A stretch of 64,000 bases of DNA from Rhizobium sp. ICMP 5592 (GTDB taxonomy: Bacteria > Pseudomonadota > Alphaproteobacteria > Rhizobiales > Rhizobiaceae): contig NZ_QSNT01000003.1 of NCBI RefSeq assembly GCF_009498525.1, positions 451,977-515,976 on the forward strand, written 5' to 3'. Under the pieces are notes generated by a model, which was given only the letters and a program-made list of their open reading frames with translations, did not search any database and was not told the DNA's origin. This document shows positions 49,690 through 58,579 of this stretch, in pieces. Each line of letters starts with the position of its first letter. The first letter of the stretch is position 1. A program made the position numbers and the translations under genes.

Positions 49690-50668
49690 TTTTGCCTATG
49701 TGATTGCTGGTTTCCATCAGCCGATGCGCGTCGATGACGTCGTCAAAGGTGAAGGTCTTGCAGATGACGGGGGCAATCCTGCCCTCGTCGAGCAGCGGCC
49801 AGACTTGCGAGAGCAGATCGTCGCGGATGGCGCGTTTTTCTTCCGCCGTGCGCGGGCGCATGGTCGATCCCGTCACCGTCAGGCGCTTGACCATGATCGG
49901 CTGCAGGTTGGCCTTTTCGGCCACCGCGCCACCGAGGAAGGCAATGATCGACAGGCAACCGTCCTTGGCGAGCGAGGCCAGATTCTTTTCGAAATAGGCA
50001 GCGCCGATCATGTCGAGGATGATATCGACGCCATGGCCGGTTTCCGCCTTGATGACCTCGGCAAAATCTTCATCCTTATAGTTGATCGCCCGCTTCGCGC
50101 CGAGCTTTTCGCAGGCCTCGCATTTCTCCTTCGAGCCGGCGGTGGCATAGACGGTGGCGCCGAAAGCGTGGGCAAGCTGGATCGCCGTGGTGCCGATGCC
50201 GCTGGAGCCGCCATGGATCAAGACGCTCTCGCCCTCGGTGAGGCCGGCCATCTGGAAGAGGTTGGCCCAGACGGTGAAGAATGTCTCCGGCAGCGCCGCC
50301 GCGCGAACGGCATCGTAGCCATTGGGGAAACGCAATGCCTGGCTGGCCGGGATGGCGCAATATTCGGCATAGGCGCCACCATTGGCGAGACCACAGACCT
50401 TGTTGCCGATGGCAAATTCCGTGACGCCGCGCGCGACATCGACGACTTCTCCGGCAACCTCCAGCCCGAGGATGGGGCTGGCATCCTTCGGCGGCGGATA
50501 GATGCCCTGGCGTTGTGCCACATCCGGCCGGTTGACGCCGGCCGCCTCGACCCGAACGAGGATCTCGCCGTCTTTCAACACCGGCAGGGGCTTGCGGGCG
50601 ATCGTCATCACCTCGGGCGCACCGAAGGACGGTAAATCCACAAAACGCATTTCAGACGGCAAGCGCAT
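49670..50668 (-). CDS. Quinone oxidoreductase / zeta-crystallin-like NAD(P)H dehydrogenase
   Basis: This 332-residue protein starts at ATG 50668, behind GAGGAG. It is a zinc-free MDR enzyme: AAGVNRPDVAQRQGIYPPP, GLEVAGEVV, the nucleotide site HGGSSGIGTTAIQLAHAFGA, and VYATAGSKEKCEAC. It reduces quinones or enones with NADPH. The 20-bp overlap of the 3' end with the convergent MFS gene leaves no room for a terminator on either side. Confidence 0.88.
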   Translation of the reverse strand: MRLPSEMRFVDLPSFGAPEVMTIARKPLPVLKDGEILVRVEAAGVNRPDVAQRQGIYPPPKDASPILGLEVAGEVVDVARGVTEFAIGNKVCGLANGGAYAEYCAIPASQALRFPNGYDAVRAAALPETFFTVWANLFQMAGLTEGESVLIHGGSSGIGTTAIQLAHAFGATVYATAGSKEKCEACEKLGAKRAINYKDEDFAEVIKAETGHGVDIILDMIGAAYFEKNLASLAKDGCLSIIAFLGGAVAEKANLQPIMVKRLTVTGSTMRPRTAEEKRAIRDDLLSQVWPLLDEGRIAPVICKTFTFDDVIDAHRLMETSNHIGKIMLKLA

Positions 50669-50749
50669 GGCTCGACTCTCCTCATCCCAGCAAAGCAATG
50701 GAGATAGTTTAGCGCATGCCGCTTGAAAAGAAGCTGGTATGGGAGGGCG

Positions 50750-52555
50750 TCAATTCGTCTCGCCCAGGCTCAGGAATGAAACGCCGATTTCGCTCTCTTT
50801 CGCCCTAGCCTTGATACCGGCGATCGAGGTGCTGACACGGTTGATATCGTCGATGACCAGCCCCTCGGGCAACTCGAGAATGCCGATAGAGCAGCGCATC
50901 AGCGGGAACATCGCCTCGGCGCCGCTGCGGTCATGACCGCGGATACGGCCAGCGGCTCGATCCTCCGCCGAATAAAACTCCAACACATCGGCGTGGAAAT
51001 CGGCAAGCAGCCTGTCCAGGACCTCACGCAACTCCACCACAGTCCAGCCGGAGACGCCGATGAAGAAATCGTCGCCGCCGACATGGCCGAGGAAGTGGCG
51101 CTCGGCAAAGAAATAACGCCGCATCAGGGCGGCAAACAACGAGATGGCGTGGTCGCCGAGATGGAAGCCATAGGCATCGTTGAACGGCTTGAAATTGTCG
51201 AAGTCGCAATAGCAGAAGTGCCTGACCTCATCGCCATCGCGGCCGGCATTCTGCATGAAGTCATGAATGGCGCGGTTGCCCGGCAAGCCGGTCAGCGGGT
51301 TCTGGTCCTGGGCGACCTTGAGCTGCTTCTCGTTGATGACCTTGATCAGCGAAGCGGCCGAGACGATGCCGGCATAATGCGTGCCTTCCGTGACGATCAG
51401 GCAATCGCTGCTCTCCATATTGGCGAAGATCGCCATCAGCGTGTCGGCATCGGAATCCAGACCGACGATCGGCGCCATTTCGACGAAATGGGAGATCGAA
51501 CGCTCATAAACCTTGTTCTTCAAGAGGTCGCGGCCGAAGGGCTGGTAGATATATTCCTTGAGCTGGTACTCGTGAATGACGCCGCGCGGCTCGCCATTGG
51601 CGTTGACGACCGGGAAATAAGCCCGGCGCGGATTCCGGCGGAAGAGTTCAAAAACGCTGTCGATGCTGTCATTCTCGCGGATGGTCGGCAACACCTCGAT
51701 CTGCTTGCGGATGAGAATTTCATCCAGGGACTGGCTGTTGCGCGCCATCTTGCCGAGATCCTGCAGATGCGGAAAGGCGGGCTTCAGCTCGTTGACCAGC
51801 ATCGTCGGGCGGGCAATGAACCAGCCCTGGACGAGATCGACGCCGAATTCGCGGCAGGTCAAAAATTCCGCCTCGGTCTCGATGCCCTCGGCGATGACAC
51901 GCGTGCCGAGGACATGGGCGATATTGACGATGTTTCTTAAGATATGGCGCTTGCGGGCATTGCGGTCGACATTGGCGACGAAATGCCGGTCGATCTTGAG
52001 ATAGTCGACGGGATAGTCGGACAGGAGCTTCATCTCTCCATGACCGACGCCGAAGTCATCGATCGCCAGCTTGAAACCGGCATCCCGCATCTTGGCGACC
52101 AGATCGCAAAATTCCGGCACGCTGGTATTGTCGAAGCGCTCGGAGAGTTCGAAGCAAATGGAGGACGGCGCGATGCCGGCCTTCTTCATGTGCTGCAGCA
52201 AACCGTCGACCAGCAGGTCGCCCTGCGGGATCAGGCGGACATCGAGATTGAGGAAGAGAGTTGCAGTGCCGGCATTGGGGAGCGTCGCGAATTTGGCCAG
52301 CGCCCGGCTCGTTACCATCTGCTCCAGCCCCAGGAGCTGACCGGTGCGCTCGGCCTCATCGAGAATGTCGATCGGGCTGTCGAAACCGATCCGCTCCTGC
52401 CCGCGCATCAGGGCTTCGTAGCCGAAGACCGTGCCTGTACCGGCTTCGACGATCGGCTGGAAGGCATTTTCGATCACGAGTTTGGCGAGCGTGACAATCT
52501 GGTCGCTGGCATACCGGCGCAATGCGCCAGGCTCAACGGCGGCAGTCGGGGACAT
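50750..52555 (-). CDS. EAL-CBS-GGDEF cyclic-di-GMP protein
   Basis: This 601-residue protein starts at ATG 52555, behind GGAG. Domains in order: an EAL phosphodiesterase (residues about 20-270), with EAL at 47-49, DDFGVGHGE, LKIDRHFV, AEGIETEAEF and VQGWF, so the metal and catalytic residues look intact; two CBS segments (about 290-420, SIDSVFELFRRNPRRAYFPVV and TLMAIFANMESSDCLIV); and a GGDEF domain (about 440-600) with GGDDF in place of GGDEF and no clear RxxD inhibition site. The protein may both make and break c-di-GMP, or bind nucleotides at CBS. It is cytoplasmic, with no membrane segment. Confidence 0.9.
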   Translation of the reverse strand: MSPTAAVEPGALRRYASDQIVTLAKLVIENAFQPIVEAGTGTVFGYEALMRGQERIGFDSPIDILDEAERTGQLLGLEQMVTSRALAKFATLPNAGTATLFLNLDVRLIPQGDLLVDGLLQHMKKAGIAPSSICFELSERFDNTSVPEFCDLVAKMRDAGFKLAIDDFGVGHGEMKLLSDYPVDYLKIDRHFVANVDRNARKRHILRNIVNIAHVLGTRVIAEGIETEAEFLTCREFGVDLVQGWFIARPTMLVNELKPAFPHLQDLGKMARNSQSLDEILIRKQIEVLPTIRENDSIDSVFELFRRNPRRAYFPVVNANGEPRGVIHEYQLKEYIYQPFGRDLLKNKVYERSISHFVEMAPIVGLDSDADTLMAIFANMESSDCLIVTEGTHYAGIVSAASLIKVINEKQLKVAQDQNPLTGLPGNRAIHDFMQNAGRDGDEVRHFCYCDFDNFKPFNDAYGFHLGDHAISLFAALMRRYFFAERHFLGHVGGDDFFIGVSGWTVVELREVLDRLLADFHADVLEFYSAEDRAAGRIRGHDRSGAEAMFPLMRCSIGILELPEGLVIDDINRVSTSIAGIKARAKESEIGVSFLSLGETN

Positions 52556-52762
52556 GCCAATCTCCACTAAAGAATTTTTGATCTAAGCTTTTGAGTAAAC
52601 TTTGGATTTAGTGCATTTTCGGCCCAAGATGAGCCACAAGCGTCAACGAAACCTTTCCCCCATGTGAAAGTTTCGTGAATGGTAAAAGAGCGTTAACCAT
52701 AAATACCGCCACGATCCGGGGATCGGCGACACCGGCTTCGCAAGATGCGAAGTCCTCGACGC

Positions 52763-53014
52763 TCAGTTATGCCGGCCTGCCTCCGCCTCATAATCGGCAA
52801 ACATGTCAGCAACGCACTGGCTGCTCTTCACCGCACCATCCGGATCATTGGCCGCGCGCGGCACATCGCAGATCTCGCCACGCTTGCGCGCGGCGTCCCA
52901 CATGCGCAAAGCTTCGCGCACGACTTCGCTGCTCGATGCATAAGTACCTGTGTCGACGGCCGCTCGGATACCGGCAGCCTGAAGCGGAGAGATGGAAACC
53001 GTTACCATCGGCAT
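52763..53014 (-). CDS. ParD-type antitoxin, no toxin partner seen
   Basis: This 83-residue protein starts at ATG 53014, behind GGGAGG. The ribbon-helix-helix motif MPMVTVSISPLQAAGIRAAVDTGTYASSSEVVREALRMWD is the ParD/CC_2985 family signature. The C-terminal part is short and ends FADYEAEAGRHN. In normal operons a parE toxin gene follows on the same strand. I checked 52556-52762 and found no ParE-like frame, so this is an orphan antitoxin. Confidence 0.8.
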   Translation of the reverse strand: MPMVTVSISPLQAAGIRAAVDTGTYASSSEVVREALRMWDAARKRGEICDVPRAANDPDGAVKSSQCVADMFADYEAEAGRHN

Positions 53015-53235
53015 GATATTCCTCCCTTTTCGTTGTTAGGCAGAATTCGTCGCTGGAGATTCGCTCCAGGATATGGAACAGGAGCCTTCAGGACGCGCCT
53101 CTATGGACACGTCAACTCCTGGCGATGGCACCTCTCCCGGCGCCGCGTCATCCTGCATGACAGCCCTCAGAGAGTAACCCCGCTCACGTCTCTTGTCAAA
53201 AATTCGTGTTCCGTTACCGCCGGCTTTACCCGCCT

Positions 53236-53784
53236 TTACCGCCTGAGCGCGAAGCCGAAAGCCATCAGCGTCCAGCCCTGGAACGTCAGGTCGACCGCGA
53301 GAAACAGGCCTAGAACCCAGAGGCTGTTGACCGGCCAGCCGAGCGCAACGGCAATGCCGGCGAGCGCAGTCATGACGCCGCCGATGACGATCCAGACCCA
53401 ACCCCGCTCCGGCTTCAGCTTACGCCCGACCCAGACACGAAACGTGCCGGCGATCAGCAATGCGATGGCAAGGAAGAGCGTCAGCGCTTCCGAGGCGAGC
53501 AAGGGATTGGCGAAGGCAAGAATGCCGGCGAGCGTATAGAGCAGGCCACTCAATATCCAGAACAGGATATGCTCCCATCCCCGCACCTGAAAGGCATGCG
53601 CCAGATGGATGATGCCGCCGATCAGCATCAGCATGCCGACATAGTAGACAGACGCGACGGTGGCGACGAAAAGATTGCCGAAGGCGATCGCGCCGCAAAT
53701 GAGCAGAAACACGCCGAGCGCAACGAACCAACCCCATTTTTCGCGCATTGCAGACGGGGGAACCTCATCCAGAACATTGACCAT
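53236..53784 (-). CDS. HdeD-family membrane protein
   Basis: This 182-residue protein starts at ATG 53784, behind GGAGGAGG. It has six hydrophobic helices (GWFVALGVFLLICGAIAFGNLF, VASVYYVGMLMLIGGIIHLA, ILFWILSGLLYTLAGILAF and more) with the HdeD/DUF308 pattern. In E. coli HdeD helps acid resistance at high density; here the role is only inferred. The gene lies upstream of and divergent from the betI operon. The gap holds the BetI operator (53884-53903), so regulation of hdeD by BetI is possible. Confidence 0.8.
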   Translation of the reverse strand: MVNVLDEVPPSAMREKWGWFVALGVFLLICGAIAFGNLFVATVASVYYVGMLMLIGGIIHLAHAFQVRGWEHILFWILSGLLYTLAGILAFANPLLASEALTLFLAIALLIAGTFRVWVGRKLKPERGWVWIVIGGVMTALAGIAVALGWPVNSLWVLGLFLAVDLTFQGWTLMAFGFALRR

Positions 53785-53883
53785 GACTGTACCTCCTCCT
53801 CCTCAAGAGTATGGCACAGAAATGCAACTCGGAAAGGGGTGCAGGATTTTCAGCCCATATCCAGCCGTAAAGTGATTTTTTTA

Positions 53884-53903
53884 TTGATTGATCAGTCAAT
53901 CAA
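53884..53903. promoter_or_regulatory. BetI operator
   Basis: The palindrome TTGATTGA-TCAG-TCAATCAA resembles the BetI box of E. coli (ATTGATTG-type half-sites). It sits 32 bp upstream of betI ATG 53935, in the shared gap with the hdeD-like gene. The BetI repressor would bind here until choline is present. Confidence 0.75.
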
Positions 53904-53934
53904 AAATACACTACTGCAATCTCAGGGGTAATTG

Positions 53935-54549
53935 ATGCCGAAAGTCGGAATGGAACCGGTGCGCCGCAAGGCGCTTGTGGATGCTGCAATGCGCGTGATC
54001 GGCGATCACGGCTCGCTGACCGTCACCATGTCCGAAATCGCCAAGCAGGCCGGCGTTTCCCCGGCGCTTGCCCATCACTATTTCGGCAGCAAGGAACAAT
54101 TGCTGATCGAGACCGTCCGTCATCACCTACAGCGGCTGCGCGACAGCACAGTGACGGCCATGAGGGCCGCAAAGACGCCACGGGAAAAGCTCTCCGCCGT
54201 CATCCATGTCAGCTTCCACGCCGATCAATTCGCGCCGGAGACGATTGCCGCCTGGCTCGCCTTCTATGCCGAGGCACAACGCTCCGAAGAGACCCGCCGC
54301 TTTCTCGTCATCTATGCGCGACGGCTGCGCTCCAATCTGCTCGCCAACCTCAAGGCTCTGTGCCCGCGCGAAGACGCAGAACGCATCGCCGAGGGCGCTG
54401 CCGCGATGATCGATGGCCTCTATATCCGTCAAAGTCTGAGATCAGCGCCCATCAGCATCGAAGCTTCGATCGCGCTTACGGAAGATTACATCAATTCCCT
54501 GCTTGCGCCGCTTTCCGGAGAGGCCGCCGTTCAAAGGACTGACAAATGA
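53935..54549 (+). CDS. betI: BetI, choline-responsive TetR repressor
   Basis: This 204-residue TetR-type protein has an N-terminal helix-turn-helix (MSEIAKQAGVSPALAHHYFGSKEQLL) and a C-terminal domain for choline or betaine aldehyde, typical for BetI. TTG 53932 precedes ATG 53935 in frame; ATG is chosen. Its stop overlaps the betB ATG by 4 bp, so repressor and enzymes are coupled. It represses betIBA without choline through the palindrome at 53884-53903. Confidence 0.93.
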   Translation: MPKVGMEPVRRKALVDAAMRVIGDHGSLTVTMSEIAKQAGVSPALAHHYFGSKEQLLIETVRHHLQRLRDSTVTAMRAAKTPREKLSAVIHVSFHADQFAPETIAAWLAFYAEAQRSEETRRFLVIYARRLRSNLLANLKALCPREDAERIAEGAAAMIDGLYIRQSLRSAPISIEASIALTEDYINSLLAPLSGEAAVQRTDK

Positions 54550-56015
54550 CCCTCAAAGCCCAGCCCACCGCCTCCCATTTCATCGACGGCGAATATGTCG
54601 AGGATACCGACGGCACCGTCATCGAGAGTATCTATCCGGCAACCGGCGAAGTGATCGCCCGGCTGCACGCCGCTACCCCCGCCATCGTTGAGAAGGCGAT
54701 TGCCGCTGCCAAGCGGGCGCAGCCGGAATGGGCCGCCATGAGCCCGACCGCGCGTGGCCGCATCCTGAAGCGCGCCGCCGAGATCATGCGCGAACGCAAC
54801 CGCGAGCTTTCCGAGCTTGAGACACTGGATACGGGTAAGCCGATCCAGGAAACCATCGTCGCAGACCCGACCTCGGGCGCCGACAGTTTCGAATTCTTCG
54901 GCGGCATCGCGGCCGCCGGCCTTAACGGCTCCTACATCCCGCTCGGCGGCGATTTCGCCTATACCAAGCGCGTACCGCTCGGCGTCTGCGTCGGCATCGG
55001 CGCCTGGAACTATCCGCAGCAGATCGCCTGCTGGAAGGGCGCGCCAGCACTGGTGGCCGGCAACGCCATGGTGTTCAAGCCTTCGGAAAACACGCCGCTC
55101 GGTGCGCTGAAGATCGCCGAGATCCTAATCGAGGCCGGCCTGCCGAAGGGGCTCTACAACGTCATCCAGGGCGACCGCGAAACCGGGCCGCTACTGATCA
55201 ACCATCCCGATGTCGCCAAAGTGTCACTGACCGGCTCGGTGCCGACGGGCCGCAAGGTCGCGGCGGCGGCCGCCGGAAGCCTCAAGCACGTCACCATGGA
55301 GCTCGGCGGCAAGTCGCCGCTGATCGTCTTCGATGATGCCGATATCGACAGCGCTATCGGCGGCGCCATGCTCGGCAATTTCTATTCCACCGGCCAGGTC
55401 TGCTCGAACGGCACGCGCGTTTTCGTCAACCGGAAGATCAAGTCCGAATTCCTGAAGCGCCTGAAGGCGCGCACCGAAGCGATGCTGATCGGCGACCCCA
55501 TGGACGAGGCAACGCAAGTCGGCCCGATGGTGTCCTGGGCGCAGCGCGAAAAGGTGCTCTCCTATATCGAGAAGGGCAAGGCGGAAGGCGCGACGCTGGT
55601 GGCTGGCGGCGGCATTCCCAACAATGTCTCCGGCGAAGGCTATTACGTGCAGCCGACCGTATTCGCCGACGTCACCGACGACATGACCATCGCCCGCGAG
55701 GAAATCTTCGGGCCGGTGATGTGCGTGCTCGATTTCGATGACGAGGCGGAGGTGATCGCCCGCGCCAACGACACGGAATTCGGTCTCTCCGGTGGCGTCT
55801 TCACCGCCGACCTCACCCGCGCCCACCGCGTCGTCGACCAGCTTGAAGCCGGGACGCTGTGGATCAATGCCTATAATCTCGCGCCGGTCGAAATCCCCTT
55901 CGGCGGCTCCAAGCAATCCGGCTTCGGCCGCGAAAATTCGCTAGCGGCGCTGGAGCATTATTCCGAGCTGAAAACGGTCTATGTCGGCATGGGACCGGTG
56001 CAGGCGCCTTATTGA
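54546..56015 (+). CDS. betB: Betaine aldehyde dehydrogenase BetB
   Basis: This 489-residue NAD-dependent aldehyde dehydrogenase oxidises betaine aldehyde to glycine betaine, an osmoprotectant. The family marks are GIGAWNYPQQIACWKGAPAL, the catalytic-glutamate segment MELGGKSPLIVF and the Cys motif GQVCSNGTRVFV. The ATG overlaps the betI stop (ATGA). A RIME-like repeat follows the stop and separates it from betA by 170 bp. The betC sulfatase gene found in Sinorhizobium is missing here. Confidence 0.95.
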   Translation: MTLKAQPTASHFIDGEYVEDTDGTVIESIYPATGEVIARLHAATPAIVEKAIAAAKRAQPEWAAMSPTARGRILKRAAEIMRERNRELSELETLDTGKPIQETIVADPTSGADSFEFFGGIAAAGLNGSYIPLGGDFAYTKRVPLGVCVGIGAWNYPQQIACWKGAPALVAGNAMVFKPSENTPLGALKIAEILIEAGLPKGLYNVIQGDRETGPLLINHPDVAKVSLTGSVPTGRKVAAAAAGSLKHVTMELGGKSPLIVFDDADIDSAIGGAMLGNFYSTGQVCSNGTRVFVNRKIKSEFLKRLKARTEAMLIGDPMDEATQVGPMVSWAQREKVLSYIEKGKAEGATLVAGGGIPNNVSGEGYYVQPTVFADVTDDMTIAREEIFGPVMCVLDFDDEAEVIARANDTEFGLSGGVFTADLTRAHRVVDQLEAGTLWINAYNLAPVEIPFGGSKQSGFGRENSLAALEHYSELKTVYVGMGPVQAPY

Positions 56016-56018
56016 TAT

Positions 56019-56138
56019 ACCTCCCCCTCAAGGGGGAAGGTCGCCGCATAGCGGCGGGTGGGGGTGACCAGCCGCAGCGCTCATACCAGTAATCACCCCA
56101 CCCCGGCCTACGGCCGACCCTCCCCCCAAGGGGAGGGT
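56019..56138. repeat. RIME-like intergenic palindromic element, copy B
   Basis: This 120-bp relative of the element at 14006-14122 has outer arms ACCTCCCCCTCAAGGGGG and CCCCAAGGGGAGGGT and the inner hairpin CGGCCTACGGCCG. It sits inside the bet operon, between betB and betA, where a strong hairpin could lower transcription of betA or stabilise betIB mRNA. Confidence 0.85.
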
Positions 56139-56185
56139 GCAGAACCGCTTCGATCTACGCCCCTATCCATCTGGAACACATCGTC

Positions 56186-57835
56186 ATGCAAGCAGATTTC
56201 GTCATCATCGGCTCAGGTTCCGCCGGCTCGGCCATGGCTTCGCGGCTGTCGGAAGACGGCAAGCATACGGTCATCGTGCTGGAATTCGGCGGCAGCGATG
56301 TCGGGCCGTTCATCCAGATGCCGGCGGCGCTTGCCTGGCCGATGAGCATGGACCGTTACAATTGGGGCTATCTCTCGGAGCCGGAGCCACAGCTCAACAA
56401 CCGGCGCATCACCGCGCCGCGCGGCAAGGTGATCGGCGGATCCTCCTCGATCAACGGCATGGTCTATGTCCGTGGCCACGCCGAGGACTTCAACCGCTGG
56501 GAAGAGCTCGGCGCCCAGGGCTGGGCCTATGCCGACGTACTGCCCTACTTCAAGCGGATGGAGCATTCGCATGGCGGAGAAGAGGGCTGGCGCGGCACCG
56601 ACGGGCCACTGCATGTCCGGCGCGGCGACGCTCGCAATCCGCTGTTCCATGCCTTCATCGAGGCCGGCAAGCAGGCCGGTTTCGAGGCGACGGAAGACTA
56701 TAATGGCGGCAAGCAGGAAGGCTTCGGCCTGATGGAGCAGACGACCTGGATGGGCCGGCGCTGGTCTGCGGCGACCGCCTATCTGAAGCCAGCGCTGAAA
56801 CGGTCGAATGTCGAGCTGATCCGCTGTTTCGCCCGCAAAGTGGTGATCGAGAACGGCCGCGCCACCGGCGTCGAGATCGAGCGCGGCGGCAAGATCGAGA
56901 TCGTCAAGGCGAACCGCGAGGTGATCGTCTCGGCCTCCTCCTTCAACTCGCCGAAACTGCTGATGCTCTCCGGCATCGGCCCCGGGCAGCATCTGCAGGA
57001 GATGGGCATTGAGGTGAAGGTCGACCGGCCGGGCGTCGGCGCCAACCTGCAGGACCATATGGAATTCTATTTCCAGCAGACCAGCCTGAAGCCGGTCTCG
57101 CTCTATTCCTGGCTGCCCTGGTACATGCAGGGCATTGTCGGGGCACAGTGGATGTTCTTCAAATCCGGCCTCGGCACCTCAAACCAATTCGAAGCCTGCG
57201 CCTTTCTGCGCTCGGCGCCGGGCGTCAAGCAACCCGACATCCAGTACCATTTCCTGCCCGTCGCCATCAGCTATGACGGCAAGGCGGCGGCCAAGAGCCA
57301 TGGGTTCCAGGCGCATGTCGGCTATAACCTGTCGAAGTCGCGCGGTGCGGTGACGCTGCGCTCCTCCGACCCGAAGGCCGATCCGGTCATCCGCTTCAAC
57401 TATATGAGCCATCCGGAGGACTGGGAGAAGTTCCGCCATTGCGTCCGCCTCACCCGCGAGATTTTCGGGCAGAAGGCTTTCGACGAGTATCGCGGGCCGG
57501 AGATCCAGCCGGGGCCTGACGTTCAGACCGACGATCAGATCGACGCTTTCCTGCGCGAGCATCTGGAAAGCGCCTATCATCCCTGCGGCACCTGCAAGAT
57601 GGGCTCGAAGGACGATCCGATGGCGGTCGTCGATCCCGACACCCGCGTCATCGGCGTCGAGGGCCTGCGCGTCGCCGACAGCTCGATCTTCCCCAGCCTC
57701 ACCTACGGCAACCTCAACGGCCCCTCGATCATGACCGGCGAAAAGGCCGCCGACCATATTCTCGGCAAGCAGAGGCTGGCGCGATCCAATCAGGAGCCGT
57801 GGATCAATCCGCGCTGGGAAGTGAGCGATCGGTAG
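56186..57835 (+). CDS. betA: Choline dehydrogenase BetA (GMC oxidoreductase)
   Basis: This 549-residue FAD-dependent enzyme oxidises choline to betaine aldehyde and can go on to betaine. The N-terminal GSGSAGS at residues 9-15 binds FAD, followed by GGSSSINGMVYVRG and the C-terminal active-site region AYHPCGTCKMG and FPSLTYGNLNGPSIMTGEKAAD. It is likely membrane-associated and linked to the respiratory chain, as in E. coli. There is no clear ribosome site before ATG 56186. It lies 50 bp after the RIME element and is the last gene of the betIBA operon. Confidence 0.95.
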   Translation: MQADFVIIGSGSAGSAMASRLSEDGKHTVIVLEFGGSDVGPFIQMPAALAWPMSMDRYNWGYLSEPEPQLNNRRITAPRGKVIGGSSSINGMVYVRGHAEDFNRWEELGAQGWAYADVLPYFKRMEHSHGGEEGWRGTDGPLHVRRGDARNPLFHAFIEAGKQAGFEATEDYNGGKQEGFGLMEQTTWMGRRWSAATAYLKPALKRSNVELIRCFARKVVIENGRATGVEIERGGKIEIVKANREVIVSASSFNSPKLLMLSGIGPGQHLQEMGIEVKVDRPGVGANLQDHMEFYFQQTSLKPVSLYSWLPWYMQGIVGAQWMFFKSGLGTSNQFEACAFLRSAPGVKQPDIQYHFLPVAISYDGKAAAKSHGFQAHVGYNLSKSRGAVTLRSSDPKADPVIRFNYMSHPEDWEKFRHCVRLTREIFGQKAFDEYRGPEIQPGPDVQTDDQIDAFLREHLESAYHPCGTCKMGSKDDPMAVVDPDTRVIGVEGLRVADSSIFPSLTYGNLNGPSIMTGEKAADHILGKQRLARSNQEPWINPRWEVSDR

Positions 57836-57847
57836 GATGGGCGGACG

Positions 57848-58147
57848 TCAATGATAGTCATCTTCGCGCTGATGTCGGATCGCCAGTATCGTCACTGTGT
57901 CGCTGTCTTCGATTTCAAACAGAGCAACATAGCCGGCAGAGCCGAAGGGGATGACCAGCTCGCGGAGAAATGAATTGTCCGAAGACGCCTTGCGGCAACT
58001 GAACGGAAAGGTCTCGAGAAACTCGGTTGCCTTTACAATCGCCTGATAGGCTCTTTCCGCCAGCTCAATGTCTCTCAGGAGAAGGTAATCGTAAAGCCGA
58101 TTGAGATCTTCGACCGCTCCTTCGGAAGAGCGGACGGCAAACTTCAT
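57848..58147 (-). CDS. ParE/RelE-type toxin
   Basis: This 99-residue protein of the ParE/RelE superfamily has the pattern FAVRSSEGAVEDLNRLYDYL, AYQAIVKATEFLETFPFSCRK, ELVIPFGSAGYVALFEI and ILAIRHQRE, with Arg and Tyr/Phe residues in the last strands. ParE toxins poison gyrase; RelE toxins cut mRNA; the branch is not settled. Its ATG overlaps the stop of the antitoxin gene upstream (ATGA), the standard antitoxin-first layout. It lies at the 3' end of betA, convergent with it. Confidence 0.85.
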   Translation of the reverse strand: MKFAVRSSEGAVEDLNRLYDYLLLRDIELAERAYQAIVKATEFLETFPFSCRKASSDNSFLRELVIPFGSAGYVALFEIEDSDTVTILAIRHQREDDYH

Positions 58148-58416
58148 TTCTGCTTGGACGCTTTTGCGGCTTCAAGTTTGCCTTTCAGCTTTCCAAGCAC
58201 CTCATCGGCGCCGTAATAGACGCCCGTCCGTTTGGCGTCTTTCCGCGCAGCAAGGCCACGAGCGATGAATTCAGCCTGCGTCCGCCGATAATCAATCTGG
58301 GCTCTTAGAGAATTCTCCAGGAAAGCGGACAGGGTCTCGCCCTCCTTCAGTACGCTCTCGGCGGCGGCGCGCAGTTCCGGATCGACTCTCAGCGAAGGAA
58401 TGGAAGCGGATTTCAT
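58144..58416 (-). CDS. Ribbon-helix-helix antitoxin of the ParE-type toxin
   Basis: This 90-residue protein has the N-terminal RHH-like SIPSLRVDPELRAAAESVLKEGETLSAFLENSLR, followed by a basic C-terminal region ending KASKQK that likely binds the toxin. A GGTGAGCC precedes ATG 58416. A near-palindrome at 58430-58447 in the promoter is the likely self-operator. It resembles the YacA-type antitoxin group. Together with the toxin at 57848 it forms a complete pair. Confidence 0.82.
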   Translation of the reverse strand: MKSASIPSLRVDPELRAAAESVLKEGETLSAFLENSLRAQIDYRRTQAEFIARGLAARKDAKRTGVYYGADEVLGKLKGKLEAAKASKQK

Positions 58417-58429
58417 GGCTCACCTTTTT

Positions 58430-58447
58430 GCATTGCAATTGCGATGC
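58430..58447. promoter_or_regulatory. Near-palindrome upstream of the ParE-type antitoxin gene
   Basis: GCATTGCAATTGCGATGC has one mismatched pair in an 18-bp inverted repeat, 14 bp before ATG 58416. This is where the RHH antitoxin would bind to repress its own operon. Confidence 0.5.
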
Positions 58448-58579
58448 ATCTTAAGACACGACTGAAACATGTCAACACTCGCACAAATCTCAGCGGTAAA
58501 GTGAAGGCTTGTAAGACAGTGTGAATATCCTGCCCCCTCGTTTTTAAGCAGACTGTTTAGAATTGAGTCCTAAGTGGAC

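Noticed and set aside
52556..52762. Remnant of a parE toxin after the orphan parD
   Set aside because: The reading frames in this gap show no ParE-like strand pattern.
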